Shown in pieces: positions 26,040 through 36,102 of a stretch of 64,000 nucleotides of DNA; within the stretch, counting starts at the first letter, position 1, and the number at the start of each line of letters is the position of its first letter. Source of the stretch: Mauremys mutica (lineage: Eukaryota; Chordata; Testudines; Geoemydidae). The translations under genes were made by a program, and so were the position numbers. The stretch spans positions 61,833,321 to 61,897,320 of the forward strand of contig NC_059075.1 of the NCBI RefSeq assembly GCF_020497125.1, written 5' to 3'. Below the pieces are notes generated by a model, which was not told the DNA's origin, searched no databases, and worked only from the letters and a program-made list of their open reading frames with translations.

Positions 26040-26640
26040 CTAGTGTAATGAAATCAACACATCAAGGCACATGAATAAATAATTTAATTTATTCATTTAC
26101 CTTAATTTATCAATAAATTAGGGTAAATTAATGATTTAATTATTCATGTACCTTAAATGTATTGATTTACTTTGCCTACACTGTTGTGTATGGAAATCAA
26201 ATCAATATTTAAAGGTACATGACTAAATGAGATGATTTATTCATTCACTTTGTATAAATCATTAAATATGATCCTGTAATAGAATGAGGAGTTCTGCTAG
26301 AAAAATGGATGTAACTGTCCATTCTATTATTGATCTTTTAAAATAATTCATACTAGGTAAATGAGTAAATTAATTCGTTCATTCATGTACCTTAAATGTA
26401 TTGATTGCATTTCCGTACACAACAGTGTAGGGAAATTACACCAATAAATTAAGGTCAATGAATAAATTATTTATTTTATTCCTGTACCTTAGTGTGTTGA
26501 TTCAATTCCCCTACACTGTTGTGTACGGAGATGAAATCACCGCATTAAAGATAACACTAAAAGAAGTAATTTACTCATTTACCTTGAATAAGTCATTTTA
26601 AAAGATCAATAGTACAATGGAGATTTACATCCAAAAATTA
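26040..26640. repeat. AT-rich foldback element with three hairpin units
   Basis: Three imperfect palindromes of about 90 bp are centred near 26187, 26425 and 26512 on 'ctacactgttgtgta' or its complement 'tacacaacagtgtag'. Each is bordered by 'catgtacctta' or a variant. A half unit starts at about 26050. An additional long inverted repeat pairs 26308-26372 ('tattgatcttttaaaa', 'ggtaaatgagtaaatta') with 26567-26632. Nothing coding is present. It may be a foldback-type MITE or a cruciform-forming satellite-like island. Confidence 0.75.
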
Positions 26641-26644
26641 TAGC

Positions 26645-28084
26645 TGAAGACCATACAGTAAAGAAGTAAATAAATAAAGGACTGCGGACTTCAGCACAAA
26701 CATTGCTGCCAAAGGAGTTTCAGCCCATGCTAATGTAGTATGGCGAGCACTGGTTCAAGCAGAGTTGAAACCACTCCTCCCCCCCATCCTCATTTGCCTG
26801 CACACCCACCATGAAATGGACAGAATCAGAGGGATACTGATCTCACTTGTCCAACTTTCTAAGGATTGTGCCTTTTAGCACAACCTGTACTCATGGTTCT
26901 TTAATATATAGTAATGTTATAATTTAATAATTTTTCCCCTCAATGTCCATTTTGGACCAGGCATTGCAGAGGGTAGTTGGAAGGGTGGGAACGGGGAGGA
27001 GGGAGATAGGGGGACAGGCCATGCAAATGATGTGGTTTCTGTACTATACCTCTTTCAAATGATGTGGTTTCTGTATTATACCCATCGCCATACAGTCTAT
27101 TATCCATGAAAGAAAGTTATCCAACAGTAATTTCCAGTGCCCTCAGTACAATTTCTCCAGAAAAAAAGTGGAAAGTTGCAGGACATGCAGGATGGACACC
27201 ACAAGGCAGAACTTACCAGCCTGGGCTTCCAGTCCCTGGTCACGCACAACTCCCTTTTCCATATCTTTAGTAACAACTTCTTCAAATTGATCCTCCAGAT
27301 ATAAATGGAGAACCACATCCTGGCCTCATCCATGGGATCTTCATTGTTCCAGCTGTGGCATCACTCTTGCTATCCTGTTTCATAATGAGCTTACCAATGT
27401 TCATCAAGACAAGGGTAACAATAGGCTCAGTGCTGGGGCCCTTGAGAGTGCCACCAGTTCAGAATAAAATGGGCAGGTGGAGAGCGTGTTCCCTGACTGT
27501 TTGAGTTCCGGCCCTCAGTACTGCTGCTCCAAGTGCTTCATTCTCTCTCGGCACTGAACAGCAATACACTCAATGCTCAACTCTGCCGGCCTTCTAAATG
27601 TATGAGTCTATAGAAGGATGTTTCTAGGGCTGCTGCTCAGAGTAAAATTGTACTCCAGGCTATACTCCTGCCATATATTAATTAAAATTAAGTGTCCTCC
27701 TCTGGCCAACTAGCTGCTCACTGGATTGTAGCCATTTTCAGTTGTAAATGTTGTAGGCTGCAGCATGTAACTTCCAGGGCATACAGGGGGAGTAGGAACA
27801 TTACAGACAAACAGGAAGATATGGGTATAGGGAATTGTGGGAATGGGAGTAGAGGATGAGTCAGACTCGAGACCAGTTCCAGCACCTTTGAAACAGCCAC
27901 CCTGCAAAGTCAGCTGGTCCAAGGGCAGGTCACAGCTCACCCAAGCACATATCCACACCCCTCAGATGAGGTAGCTAGCTTGGGATCTATTCAGCCCAAG
28001 ACGCACATTTCGGTGTGGACAATATGGGGTGGTGGTGTGGGGGGGTTGGGCACATCCATACACATGGACATGTGTAGATGCTGC
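26645..28084. other. No gene recognised
   Basis: I see no coding signal. 'gcagtgcagacacaccg' at about 28090 resembles a Harbinger-type terminus but no left partner could be fixed. Confidence 0.4.
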
Positions 28085-28099
28085 AGTGCAGACACACCG

Positions 28100-28200
28100 T
28101 AAATTACTTGATCAAGGGCACACAAGAAGTCTGAGGCAAGAGAAGGGACTTAACCGAGGTCTCTCAAGTGCCAGACTGCTGCTCTAACGAGTGGACAACC
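28100..28200 (-). repeat. MIR-like SINE fragment
   Basis: The sequence 'acttgatcaagggcacacaa' followed by 'ttaaccgaggtctctcaagt' and 'ctgctctaacgagtgg' is the reversed 5' half of a MIR-type SINE. Confidence 0.6.
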
Positions 28201-29829
28201 CTTCCTCTTCTCTGGTGTGTGATCTCTTCAGCCACATATCACAAGAAGAAAATCACGGAAGAACCTCTCTATGTACCAATTTTGACCAACATCTCTTCAG
28301 CCTCAGACTTTCCCATACTTACATTTCCTTCAGAAAAGGCAGGAAATGCTGACAAAGAGACCCTCCAGGATTTGCTACCTGCAGTCAAAGTGAAGAACTC
28401 CCATGGTTTCTGCTATATAAGGCTGCTCTTTAGCTACCAGGTTCAAAATTTGAGAGCAGTGTATTTACTGAATGAATTTTGAGCTGAAGGGTGTTCAGTT
28501 GGCAACTCTGAAAAATTAAGTCCTCTATTTACTAATGGAACAAGTATAGGATGGGATACAAGTGGCATACAAGCTTTGCCCACATCAGCATTTCATCAGC
28601 CTGCCTAAGCCCTCCTGAGGAGAGATGCCTCAAGGGTGGGAGGAGAGTTCAGTCTCCAGAACCATGTGGCCCTTGGGCTCTCTGCTGACTGGGCCAATTA
28701 GTTCTATTTATGATGGTGGTTTTTTTAATTAGGAGTCACATATATGTCTAATACCTTCTGTCACTACCTTCCATGCCAAGTGGAAGGCACATCTTCAATC
28801 TTGCCTTCTCTAATCTTAACATAGGGTAACGTGTACATTAAAAACAATTACAAAACCAATAAATACAATTTTTGCAAATACCCTGTCAGACCAAAACACT
28901 ACATGGCACACATAATTTCCCTCAGGGAAGAGGATGACAGAAAGAACAAACTACACACGATAGAGGTTAGTCACACTGCTTAATGCTCTATTGGAAGGTG
29001 CTCAGATACAATAGTGATGCATGAAGCTAGTATAAGAACCTATATAGAATAGAATAGCACTGAGACCACCAAACTCATTTCCTGTTCCTGAACAACCATC
29101 AGCTGTTAATGACTTTCAGTCACTACTGACTTGGAATGGGCTCAAACCAATGAGATGGAGATGAAAGGCTCCATCTCCTTTAGTAGTCATTTGAACTGTA
29201 TGCATTCCCTCTGGAAAGCTAGTGTACATGTATATTATGCTGCATGTACATGTTATAGATCTTCTGTAAGATAGAATTGATCTGGGACCATTTCTCCAGT
29301 TCATGAAGGCAGCTTTACGCTGATGTCCTAGCACAAAGTTGTTTTTCCTTAAGCCAGTTGATCTGACCAATTTCATTAATTTTCAAATCTGTTTTCCATT
29401 TCCGACTAGTGACAAGACTAAATCCCAAAATATCTCCACTCCGGTAGCTCAGGCAAGCAGCAAAATAGGATCCTGCTGATGTGTAAAGTGCCTTATTTTA
29501 CAGAGGCAACCCAGATATTATTTTTGGAGGAGAAGAAAGCAATCCCAAAATAGAGATATTTTCTGAGGATTTATCCGCACTGATCTTTTCCTTTTCACTC
29601 AACATGCTTCTAATTAATTAGCTCAGAATATACAATAACATGAAAACTAGTGAACCATTCAGCATGAAATGAGATGGAACTGGCCTGAACAGTGATAAAC
29701 TGACCCTCACTCAATCTAGTTGCCTCTTTTTCTGTCTCCTATTCTTTTACTCATGGCATTTCTCCTTTCTATTTCTTTCTCATCCTTCCACTTTTTCCTA
29801 TTTTTTCTTTTGTATTCTGTAACACTGAT
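28201..29829. other. No gene recognised
   Basis: The open frames here (for example 28168-28482) have no recognisable motif. No RNA gene seen. Confidence 0.4.
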
Positions 29830-29992
29830 GGCAGGTCTACACTATCACTGAAGTCGAACTAACTTATGACACCCACTAACATAGCTTCCACCTCTCACGG
29901 AGAGCGCTCTCCCATCAGCATAGAGCGTCTTCACCAGATGCACCATAGTGGTGCAGCTGCGCCAATGTAGCGCTTCTAGTGTAGATCTGCCC
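29830..29992. mobile_element. Short MITE with 14-bp terminal inverted repeats
   Basis: The left terminus 'ggcaggtctacact' pairs with the right terminus 'agtgtagatctgcc' with one mismatch. The interior is noncoding. The 'gtctacact' word is shared with Harbinger-type termini such as that at 17276, so a Harbinger MITE is likely. The flanks 'tga' and 'ctga' are compatible with a 3-bp duplication. Confidence 0.65.
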
Positions 29993-29999
29993 TGAGCAG

Positions 30000-30448
30000 C
30001 ATTAGTCATGGACCAGGATGCCATTGTGCTAAGCTTTGTACAAATAAGCTGTCTTCCTACTTCCTTGATTTTGCTCTCACTTGTGTGGCATTGTTTATCC
30101 TCCATTTCTTTGCACTTCCTTAACTCTGCCATTTTTGTTTCCACTGGTACCTCTTTCACACTCTTTGACTTCTTCCTTCCTTGTTCTTTTGAAATTTATT
30201 CCCCACAACTTAATAAAATATCTTTGCATTATTGTTAGTCATTAATAATAGATCAAATCATTAATATACTATTATCCACTTAATTTTAGTGTTTTCCATC
30301 CAGGGAGCTCAAACCTCTTTGCAATCACAAGGTAATTTAGCTTCACTGTTGGGGAAACATTCCCATTTTTCACAGGGGGAAAACATAGGCACAGAGATGG
30401 ATTTTCATAGGGCACTAAAAGGAGGTAAGTGTCCAATTTCCAATGACT
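30000..30448. other. No gene recognised
   Basis: Noncoding, T-rich stretch without recognisable features. Confidence 0.35.
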
Positions 30449-30450
30449 TT

Positions 30451-30555
30451 CATAGAATCATAGAATCTCAGGGTTGGAAGGGACCTCAGGAGGTCATCTA
30501 GTCCAACCCCCTGCTCAAAGCAGGACCAAACCCAACTAAATCATCCCAGCCAGTA
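30451..30555 (-). repeat. CR1 LINE 3'-end fragment
   Basis: It starts with two 'catagaatca'-type tail repeats, then 'agggttggaagggacctcag' and 'catctagtccaaccccctgc', a textbook reversed CR1 3' end. Confidence 0.85.
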
Positions 30556-30749
30556 ATTTCAATTGGAGCTGGGCGTCCAATTCCCATAGCCCCAGGAAAG
30601 CCCCCGCCAGAGAGAGTAATTGATACGGTAAGACAGCAAGTTTGAGGCCCAGTCCTGAATTTCACTATAAACAACTCTTTTACAAGTGATCTATCAACCC
30701 TTTTTGTGCAAAATGCCCTCCCAGAGAAAAAGCTATTCATAGAACATGA

Positions 30750-30832
30750 CACCAGATCTCAGCTGGTACAAACTTGCATAGCTTCATTGACATCAATGGA
30801 GCTATGCTGATGTACACCAGCTGAGAATCTAA
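30750..30832. repeat. Hairpin MITE-like repeat
   Basis: The arms 'ctcagctggtac...gcatagcttcattga' and 'tcaatggagctatgc...gtacaccagctgag' form an almost perfect palindrome with a centre of a few bases. It is the same family as 7013-7100. Confidence 0.65.
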
Positions 30833-30839
30833 CTCACGC

Positions 30840-31260
30840 AATTGCGACATGCATAAAGCTATCCCATTGTGAATCAGGAATAGGCAGAGCTTCTTGTAAC
30901 AGACAATGCCCACCCATGGTCATAGAAGATGTGGACAGAACTGCTGGAAAAGCAATGGTACACACACCTCTGGCTAGTAGCCATAAAGCACTAGGAACAA
31001 AGGGTATCTTGAGTTACAAGTCTGGAGGGTGATTGCCTCTTTACCCTGTGGTCCCTGAGTTATGAATATAGGGTTGGTGCCAAGAAGCAATGCTCATCAT
31101 GAATAACCCAGCATACAGGTATAGGAATGAAAATGGAGATGTGCACTCAGGAAGCATGTTCTACAGAGATGAACTATGAAGTGCAGAGATGATGTAGACA
31201 ACACATTTCCAACCAAGGGAGGCCGCCAAAAGCAAACATGGCTGCTTCCACTCCATTTAC
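30840..31260. other. No gene recognised
   Basis: Noncoding spacer without features I can support. Confidence 0.35.
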
Positions 31261-31262
31261 TC

Positions 31263-31396
31263 TTGCATCCGAAGAAGTGGGTATTCACCCACGAAAGCTC
31301 ATGCTGCAAAACGTCTGTAAGTCTATAAGGTGCCACAGGATTCTTTGCTGCTTTTACAGATCCAGACTAACACGGCTACCCCTCTGATACTTGACT
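31263..31396 (+). mobile_element. Penelope-like element 3'-end fragment
   Basis: It runs from 'gcatccgaagaagtgggt' through 'cacccacgaaagctcatgct' and 'aaggtgccacagg' to 'actaacacggctacccctct'. It is the plus-strand counterpart of the fragments at 13028 and 62193. The hammerhead-like stem II (GTGGGT-ATTC-ACCCAC) and the GAAA box are intact, but the CTGA box reads CCGA. Confidence 0.8.
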
Positions 31397-31399
31397 CCA

Positions 31400-32220
31400 T
31401 TTACTCTGTATACTATGGAGGTAGGTAGAAGCATTTTAACAGGGACCTCAAAGTGATAGGCTGTTCAATGAAAGTCCTGTCATTCATAGCCAACTCCAAG
31501 GGACATTTCAAACATGTTCTTCATAAATGAGACTGTATAGAGATACGGTGAGTTAAAGAGCCCCACCTAAAAACTCTGACACAAAAATAATAACTTCCTG
31601 TTATTTATTCTATGTCCAATTCAATAACCAGTGAGCAGCTAGGATTCCTCAGCAATAAAGGACTTTTCCTCCACAAGTGTCATCTTGTGCCACTCTCTGA
31701 ACCTCAGGGAGCCCATATTGGTGCCCAGCAAATTTGTTTTCTTCCTGGATGAACATTCCATTACAGCTGGGGGCATAAACAAAGAGAATATCTCAATGTA
31801 AGAAAAAAAGATTGGCATGAAGTAGGGATAGTGGTTGCAGAATCACACTTTCAATTCTGGTTCTCTCTCTCTCTCTCTTTGATCTGTGGGAAGAGCCCTC
31901 TGGGATCTATCATTTCCCTTCCCACCACTTTCAAAAGACTGTATTACAGAGATTTTACCAACTGTAAGAAGGGCTGGATGTAACACATCAAAGATGCTCC
32001 TTCTTGTGAGCCATAGATGAATAGTGTTGCCTCTTTCCACTCCAAGCTTCCAGCCCTTAAAGCTGAAGACACTATTTATGCAGCTCTCCCAGCCCTCAGT
32101 TGTCCTGGTTATCAACATTCAAACGTAGACCCTTTGGGTGACAAAGGGGAACTTTTACTACATAAAAGCTACACTATATGATATATTCGATAAGGTACAC
32201 CAACAAATTACAGTCTTGTG
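31400..32220. other. No gene recognised
   Basis: Noncoding, with a short CT tract at about 31861-31880. Confidence 0.35.
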
Positions 32221-32221
32221 G

Positions 32222-32420
32222 CTGGAGCACTGGAAGAGGGTTAATAACCCAGGGTTCTAGTCCTGACTGTACCACTCAGTTATTGTATGACCTTGGGCAA
32301 GACTTCTCTGAGCCTCAGTAGCCCCATCTATAAAATAGGGATAATATTTCCCCTCTTTTGTAAAGCACTTTGAGAACTTGGATGAGAGGAACTATATATT
32401 TGCAAAAATAGTATTGTTAG
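32222..32420 (+). repeat. MIR/CORE-SINE-like element
   Basis: The ordered blocks are 'ctggagcactggaagaggg', 'tatgaccttgggcaagactt', 'gagcctcagtagccccatct' and 'ataaaatagggataatattt', ending with 'aaagcactttgaga'. It is a nearly full-length MIR-type SINE. Confidence 0.8.
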
Positions 32421-33430
32421 ATGGTGGTTTGCATTACTTAGGTACTTGCACCCTTTTAATAAGTGTTCAGTGAGAAATCATAACTAGAATGCAAAGAAAA
32501 GAGAGAGAACCAAGTTTTATAACTGTACTAACATTGCACTACTGAGGTGGGTAACTCCAGGATGAAAAGACATATGGAAATGTAGGATATTACTACTACT
32601 ATTCCAGGAGTTTGAATACTACACAAGTAGAGAAAACAAACTGTTGCATTTAACCAACCATGCATAGAACTTTATTAATGGGCAAATAGTGTTTTGCATT
32701 GTACTGGCTCTATAATAAATAATCCTCCATCTTGGGTGTCTAACTTGCACTCCTTTAGATAAAGGTCACTTAAACAAGGTCATCATTGGCCAGATGCCCC
32801 TCTTTCTTGGAGCACTTACTCTCAAAGAAAAACCTCTCCAAAGTAATTGGATCACTGAAATGTTTATTAGTTTTACCAATGGTTCTTTCAAGACGCAAAG
32901 GCAATTCAACTCTGCAATCCAGTGTTTCTCATATGCCGAGAGCTTATGTTGTCTACTCACATTTTCCCTATTGAGTATTGTTTAGCCCTGTTTATTGTCT
33001 GAGGTTGAGTGCTGGGCTGTTTGCATTCAGTAATGGTTCCTTTTTTTGTTTTATGTTTTCCCAGTAAAATCATAAAAATCTTTCAGATTTTCCATTACTA
33101 GTCCCTGCCTCTCATATCCAGCCTTCTCCGCCTCATGCTGCTGCTGCATTTTCTAAACTTTATGTACTTTTTGCAGTCTCTTGTTTTGTTTTCCCTCTGT
33201 TTTTCATATGCTGATTTCTCCTCTTTGCTCCCTCTCTCTCAAGATACAGTCTCCCTTTGTTCTTCCCCCTCTAATACTGACTTTTCTCTTTCTGATTCTA
33301 CAGCAAGAAGCCATCAGACCCTTTGTCATTTTGATCCCCCTTCCTTAATAAATCATCTTCCCTCCCATCTCTGCCTCCTTCCCCCAGTGCTCACACCTTA
33401 TCTTGTCCCTTTTTCTCCCTCCTCCCCCCA
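32421..33430. other. No gene recognised
   Basis: A T/C-rich stretch (33130-33430). Its 99-codon frame is composition-driven and shows no domain. Confidence 0.4.
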
Positions 33431-33434
33431 TTGA

Positions 33435-33836
33435 CTTTCAGAGCGTTGCACTGTGGGTAGCTATCCCACAGTTCCCGCAGTCTCTGCTGCCCATTGGAAT
33501 TCTGGGTTGAGCTCCCAATGCCTGATGGGGCAAAAACATTGTCGTGGGTGGTTTTGGGTACATGTCGTCAGTTGCCCCTCCTTCCGTGAAAGCAAAGGCA
33601 GACAATTGTTTTGCGCCTTTTTTCCGTGCAGACACCATACTGCTTTCAGCAGACGGTGCAGTAGGACTGCTAACCATCATCATCCAACCGCCACTTCTGC
33701 TGCAACTGTGCTCTCCTGGTGCCATGAATCGACCTTGCAGGTCCTCCCGTCGTTCTTTATAAATATCTATTCTCGTGCATCCTATCATCATCCACCGCTT
33801 CCGCTGCAACACTGCTCTCCTACTCATGTCCGTATA
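33435..33836. mobile_element. Harbinger-like transposon fragment, noncoding
   Basis: 'ttgcactgtgggtagctatc' with 'ccacagttcccgcag', and 'gcagacaccatactgctttc', are words I associate with the untranslated interior of turtle Harbinger elements. The stretch also holds two similar blocks 'catcatcatccaaccgccac' and 'atcatcatccaccgcttcc', about 100 bp apart. No transposase is seen. Confidence 0.4.
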
Positions 33837-33839
33837 GCA

Positions 33840-34225
33840 AATTTAAGGCCACAAGGGACCATCATGATCATTTAGTCTGACCTCCTGTACTTTGCAGGCC
33901 ACAGAACCTACCCCACCCACTCCAGCAATAGGCCCATAACCTCTGGCTGAGTTACTGAAGTCCTCAAATAATGATTTAAAGACTTCAAGTTACAGGGAAT
34001 CTGTCATTTACTCTAGTTTAAATCAGCAAATAAACCATGCCCCATGCTACAGAGGAAGGTGAAATCCCCCTGGGGTCTCTGCCAATCTGACTCAAGAGAA
34101 AATTCCTTCCCGACCCCAAATATGGTGATCAGTGAGTGATGGTGAGCATGTGGGCAAGACCCACCAGCCAGATACCTGGGAAAGAATTCTCTATAGTAAC
34201 TCAGAGTCCTCCCCATCTAGTGTCC
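33840..34225 (-). repeat. CR1 LINE 3'-region fragment
   Basis: 'cacaagggaccatcatgatc', 'tttagtctgacctcctgtac', 'aaattccttcccgaccccaa', 'atgtgggcaagacccaccag' and 'aaagaattctctatagtaac' appear in the order of the reversed 3' end of a turtle CR1 LINE. Confidence 0.8.
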
Positions 34226-34551
34226 TCCTCTAGGCTTTCCCTCCTTCTATTTCCATCTCTCTCTGTCAGGATCAAGAACAACCCGAAGACAGTACATTGG
34301 GGTGTCTCAAAGAGAGGGACTTGAGATGGAAACATCATGAAGGGAGGTACTGCTGATATTCTAGGTGCCACTGCTAGTCTAAGCAATTCTGAAGGTCAGT
34401 GAATAAGAGTAGTATAAGGGCCCTACCATCAATCAAACCCTAACCCCGCCCCTAACCCCTTAAGCCCCACCCCTTGACCCCTTAGTCCTGCCCACCTGTC
34501 TCCGGAAGTCCCACCCTGTGGGGGTATTACTTCTGGGGTCAAGGTGGCCAC

Positions 34552-35132
34552 ATGACCGGAAGCAAGGTGTGTCATGTGACCCCTCTAAGAACTCCTCCCA
34601 CTTCCCTCTACCAATCAGGAGGGGTTTTGCCCCAACAGGACTGCCCCAAGGGGAGATCTTGGCCAATTAGGGTGACTTCTGGGGAGGGGGGTGACCCCTC
34701 TAAGAACTCCTCCCAAGGCCCTCCACCAATCAGAGTGCAGCACCATTACCCCATAAGTCCCAGTGCCAGACAGAGAAGGCCATTTCTTACCAAGGACACA
34801 TGTTTTAGAAAGCGTGGAAAGGCTGCTGACAGGAAACATGGACTCCTTCATCACCCTCGTCAGAACTTCAGACTTTGTTTTAGCCTGAGGGTCTTTGATC
34901 ATCCACGGAGAAAACGCTACATCAGTGACAGTTCTGAGGAGGAGGAGGGAGCGACTGAGGGGAGCCCTTTGACCCAGCCATTGATGGATAAGTCAGAACC
35001 CGACCCCAAAACCTTGTGAGACACCCCGATGAGTGTGACGGCCTCTCTTTGTCCACCCCCTCAGAGGTGGAATGCGATTGCGGCTCAGGGGAGTCACCGG
35101 CGGACAAGGCGAATGTAAAAGACAGTGCTCAG
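34552..35132 (+). pseudogene. Polinton accessory gene, 5' exon with acidic segment
   Basis: A plus-strand frame open from 34552 to 35019 ends with a basic stretch (HPRRKRYI) directly followed by an acidic, CK2-site-like patch (SDSSEEEEGA). A second frame, open from 34992, carries SEVECDCGSGES and runs in phase to the splice donor CAG|GTAAAT (intron from 35133). One small frameshift in the 34992-35019 overlap would connect the two, or they are separate alternatives. The true start codon is unresolved because the first ATG lies inside the CCAAT-repeat region. Acidic early proteins next to the promoter occur in small DNA viruses, and some adintoviruses carry oncogene-like accessory genes. I found no LxCxE motif here, so function is unknown. 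Confidence 0.5.
34566..34745 (+). promoter_or_regulatory. Duplicated CCAAT-box promoter of the Polinton left gene
   Basis: A 25-bp block beginning 'gtgacccctctaagaact' occurs twice, near 34576 and 34691, about 115 bp apart. Each copy is followed within about 12-15 bp by 'accaatcag'. A third CCAAT-type word, 'ggccaattagg', lies between them (about 34662). The arrangement looks like a duplicated upstream activating region. A TATA box is not obvious ('cataagt' near 34752 is the best candidate). Confidence 0.55.
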
Positions 35133-35266
35133 GTAAATGAATGATTAAGAAGCAGTGGTCGAGGAGGGGTGAGTAATGAGGCTAGGAACCAGGGTTTGTG
35201 TAAATTAAAAAAAAAACAAGCAGCTGGGGCACTTACACTGTTTCTTTTCTGAAAATCTCTCAACAG

Positions 35267-35404
35267 CTCGACGATGCCTTTCTAGACGACTTTGAGAACG
35301 TACACATCGGTAGCCTTGTGGGCGTAAATATATCGTGCGTCAGCTGTTTCTGCTCATGTCTGAGACACAGATCTCAAGCCAAAAAGGACAAAATGGAAGA
35401 ATGA
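35267..35404 (+). CDS. Polinton accessory gene, 3' exon with Cys cluster
   Basis: This 138-bp exon begins right after a good acceptor, with a pyrimidine-rich tract then 'ctctcaacag'. The reading frame starts LDDAFLDDFE, which is acidic, and continues to SCVSCFCSCL, a tight cluster of five Cys, followed by a basic and charged tail and a TGA. It is in phase with the upstream exon's donor at 35132/35133 across a 134-bp intron, and a consensus AATAAA follows at 35488. Intron length, phase and polyadenylation signal all agree. The Cys cluster could bind metal or be lipid-modified; I do not recognise the family. Confidence 0.55.
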   Translation, partial: LDDAFLDDFENVHIGSLVGVNISCVSCFCSCLRHRSQAKKDKMEE

Positions 35405-35487
35405 ACCAGCTCAGACTCCCTTATGGTAGCGGTTATGGCGTCCATTTTTACTGGCGGCTGTAAAAGGTCGTGTTAAACCAGCCGATT

Positions 35488-35493
35488 AATAAA
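35488..35493 (+). terminator. Polyadenylation signal AATAAA
   Basis: A consensus hexamer 84 bp after the stop of the spliced accessory gene and 76 bp before the integrase ATG. Confidence 0.6.
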
Positions 35494-35568
35494 ACGTATT
35501 TAAATGTGTCAATATGAATGTGTTCCCTTTCATACTTCTGGTAGTAAAAGACGGTACCAGTAACAGTC

Positions 35569-36095
35569 ATGTCCACACAGACGGCTCTGTTAAAGAAAAT
35601 ATATTACACCCCTGGGGAAGTTGGGAGCTTTGGTGGGGTGAACCCTCTTTTTCAAATGGCCAGAAAGCATAGTAAAACTTTAAATAGACAACAGGTAACA
35701 GCTTGGCTTTCAGACCAGGATGTTTACACTTTACACAAATGGGCTCGAATACGTTTTAAAAGAAACAAGACCATTGTTTCAGATGTGGATGCGCAGTGGC
35801 AGGCAGATTTGGTGGATATGCACCAGTTCTCCAAACACAACAGCGGTTTTAAGTATATCTTAACAGTGCTAGACATTCTATCCAAATATGCCTGGGACTT
35901 AGGCCTAAAAGACAAGGCAAGTGGTGAGGTATCCAAGCTATTTTCGGCGAAGGTTGCATGCCTCAAAAATTACAAACCGATAGCGGGAAAGAATTTTTAA
36001 ACAAACCTTTAAGCAGATTGTTAAAGCGGCATGGAGTTCACCATTTTGTTACTAATAATGAAGTCAAAGCAGGGGTTGTGGAGCGATTTAACAGA
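35569..36095 (+). pseudogene. Polinton integrase, C-terminally deleted
   Basis: A retrovirus-type DDE integrase, which would insert the element's DNA into chromosomes. From the ATG the N-terminal part reads ALLKKIYYTPGEVGSFGGV and later TLHKWARIRFKRN. The catalytic core begins QWQADLVDMHQFS, with the first Asp at 35806, and ILTVLDILSKYAW. The second Asp is in DSGKEF (codon at 35979) and the Glu in VVERFNR (codon at 36081), about 33 residues apart by my count against the usual 35. A frameshift at roughly 35960-35975 separates the first Asp from the last two motifs. Homology stops at 36095, where a deletion junction joins it to the capsid gene, so the C-terminal part, including any chromodomain, is gone. 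Confidence 0.9.
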
Positions 36096-36102
36096 TTTAA
36101 CA
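36085..36102. repeat. Deletion junction: 9-bp direct repeat between integrase and capsid
   Basis: 'gatttaaca' occurs twice in tandem. The first copy encodes the end of integrase motif ERFNR; the second leads, in another frame, into capsid codons DVKIKL. It marks a microhomology-type fusion of two genes that are normally separate. Confidence 0.75.

Noticed and set aside
33130..33434. A 99-codon frame rich in Leu, Ser and Pro
   Set aside because: The sequence is T/C-rich and the frame is composition-driven; no membrane-protein family or splice context is evident.
34391..34450. Polinton left terminal inverted repeat
   Set aside because: The C/T-rich start ('ccctaccatcaatcaaaccc') has no inverted partner anywhere near 47.4 kb, so no terminal repeat can be claimed.
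35016..35064. A second, 49-bp intron in the Polinton accessory gene (GTGAGA to CCCCCTCAG)
   Set aside because: The sites look good, but 49 bp is very short for a vertebrate intron, and removing it leads the frame into an early stop in the next exon.
34552..35404. LxCxE retinoblastoma-binding motif in the accessory gene
   Set aside because: I looked for it because of the acidic patch and Cys cluster; no LxCxE is present in the readable frames, only VECDC, which does not fit.
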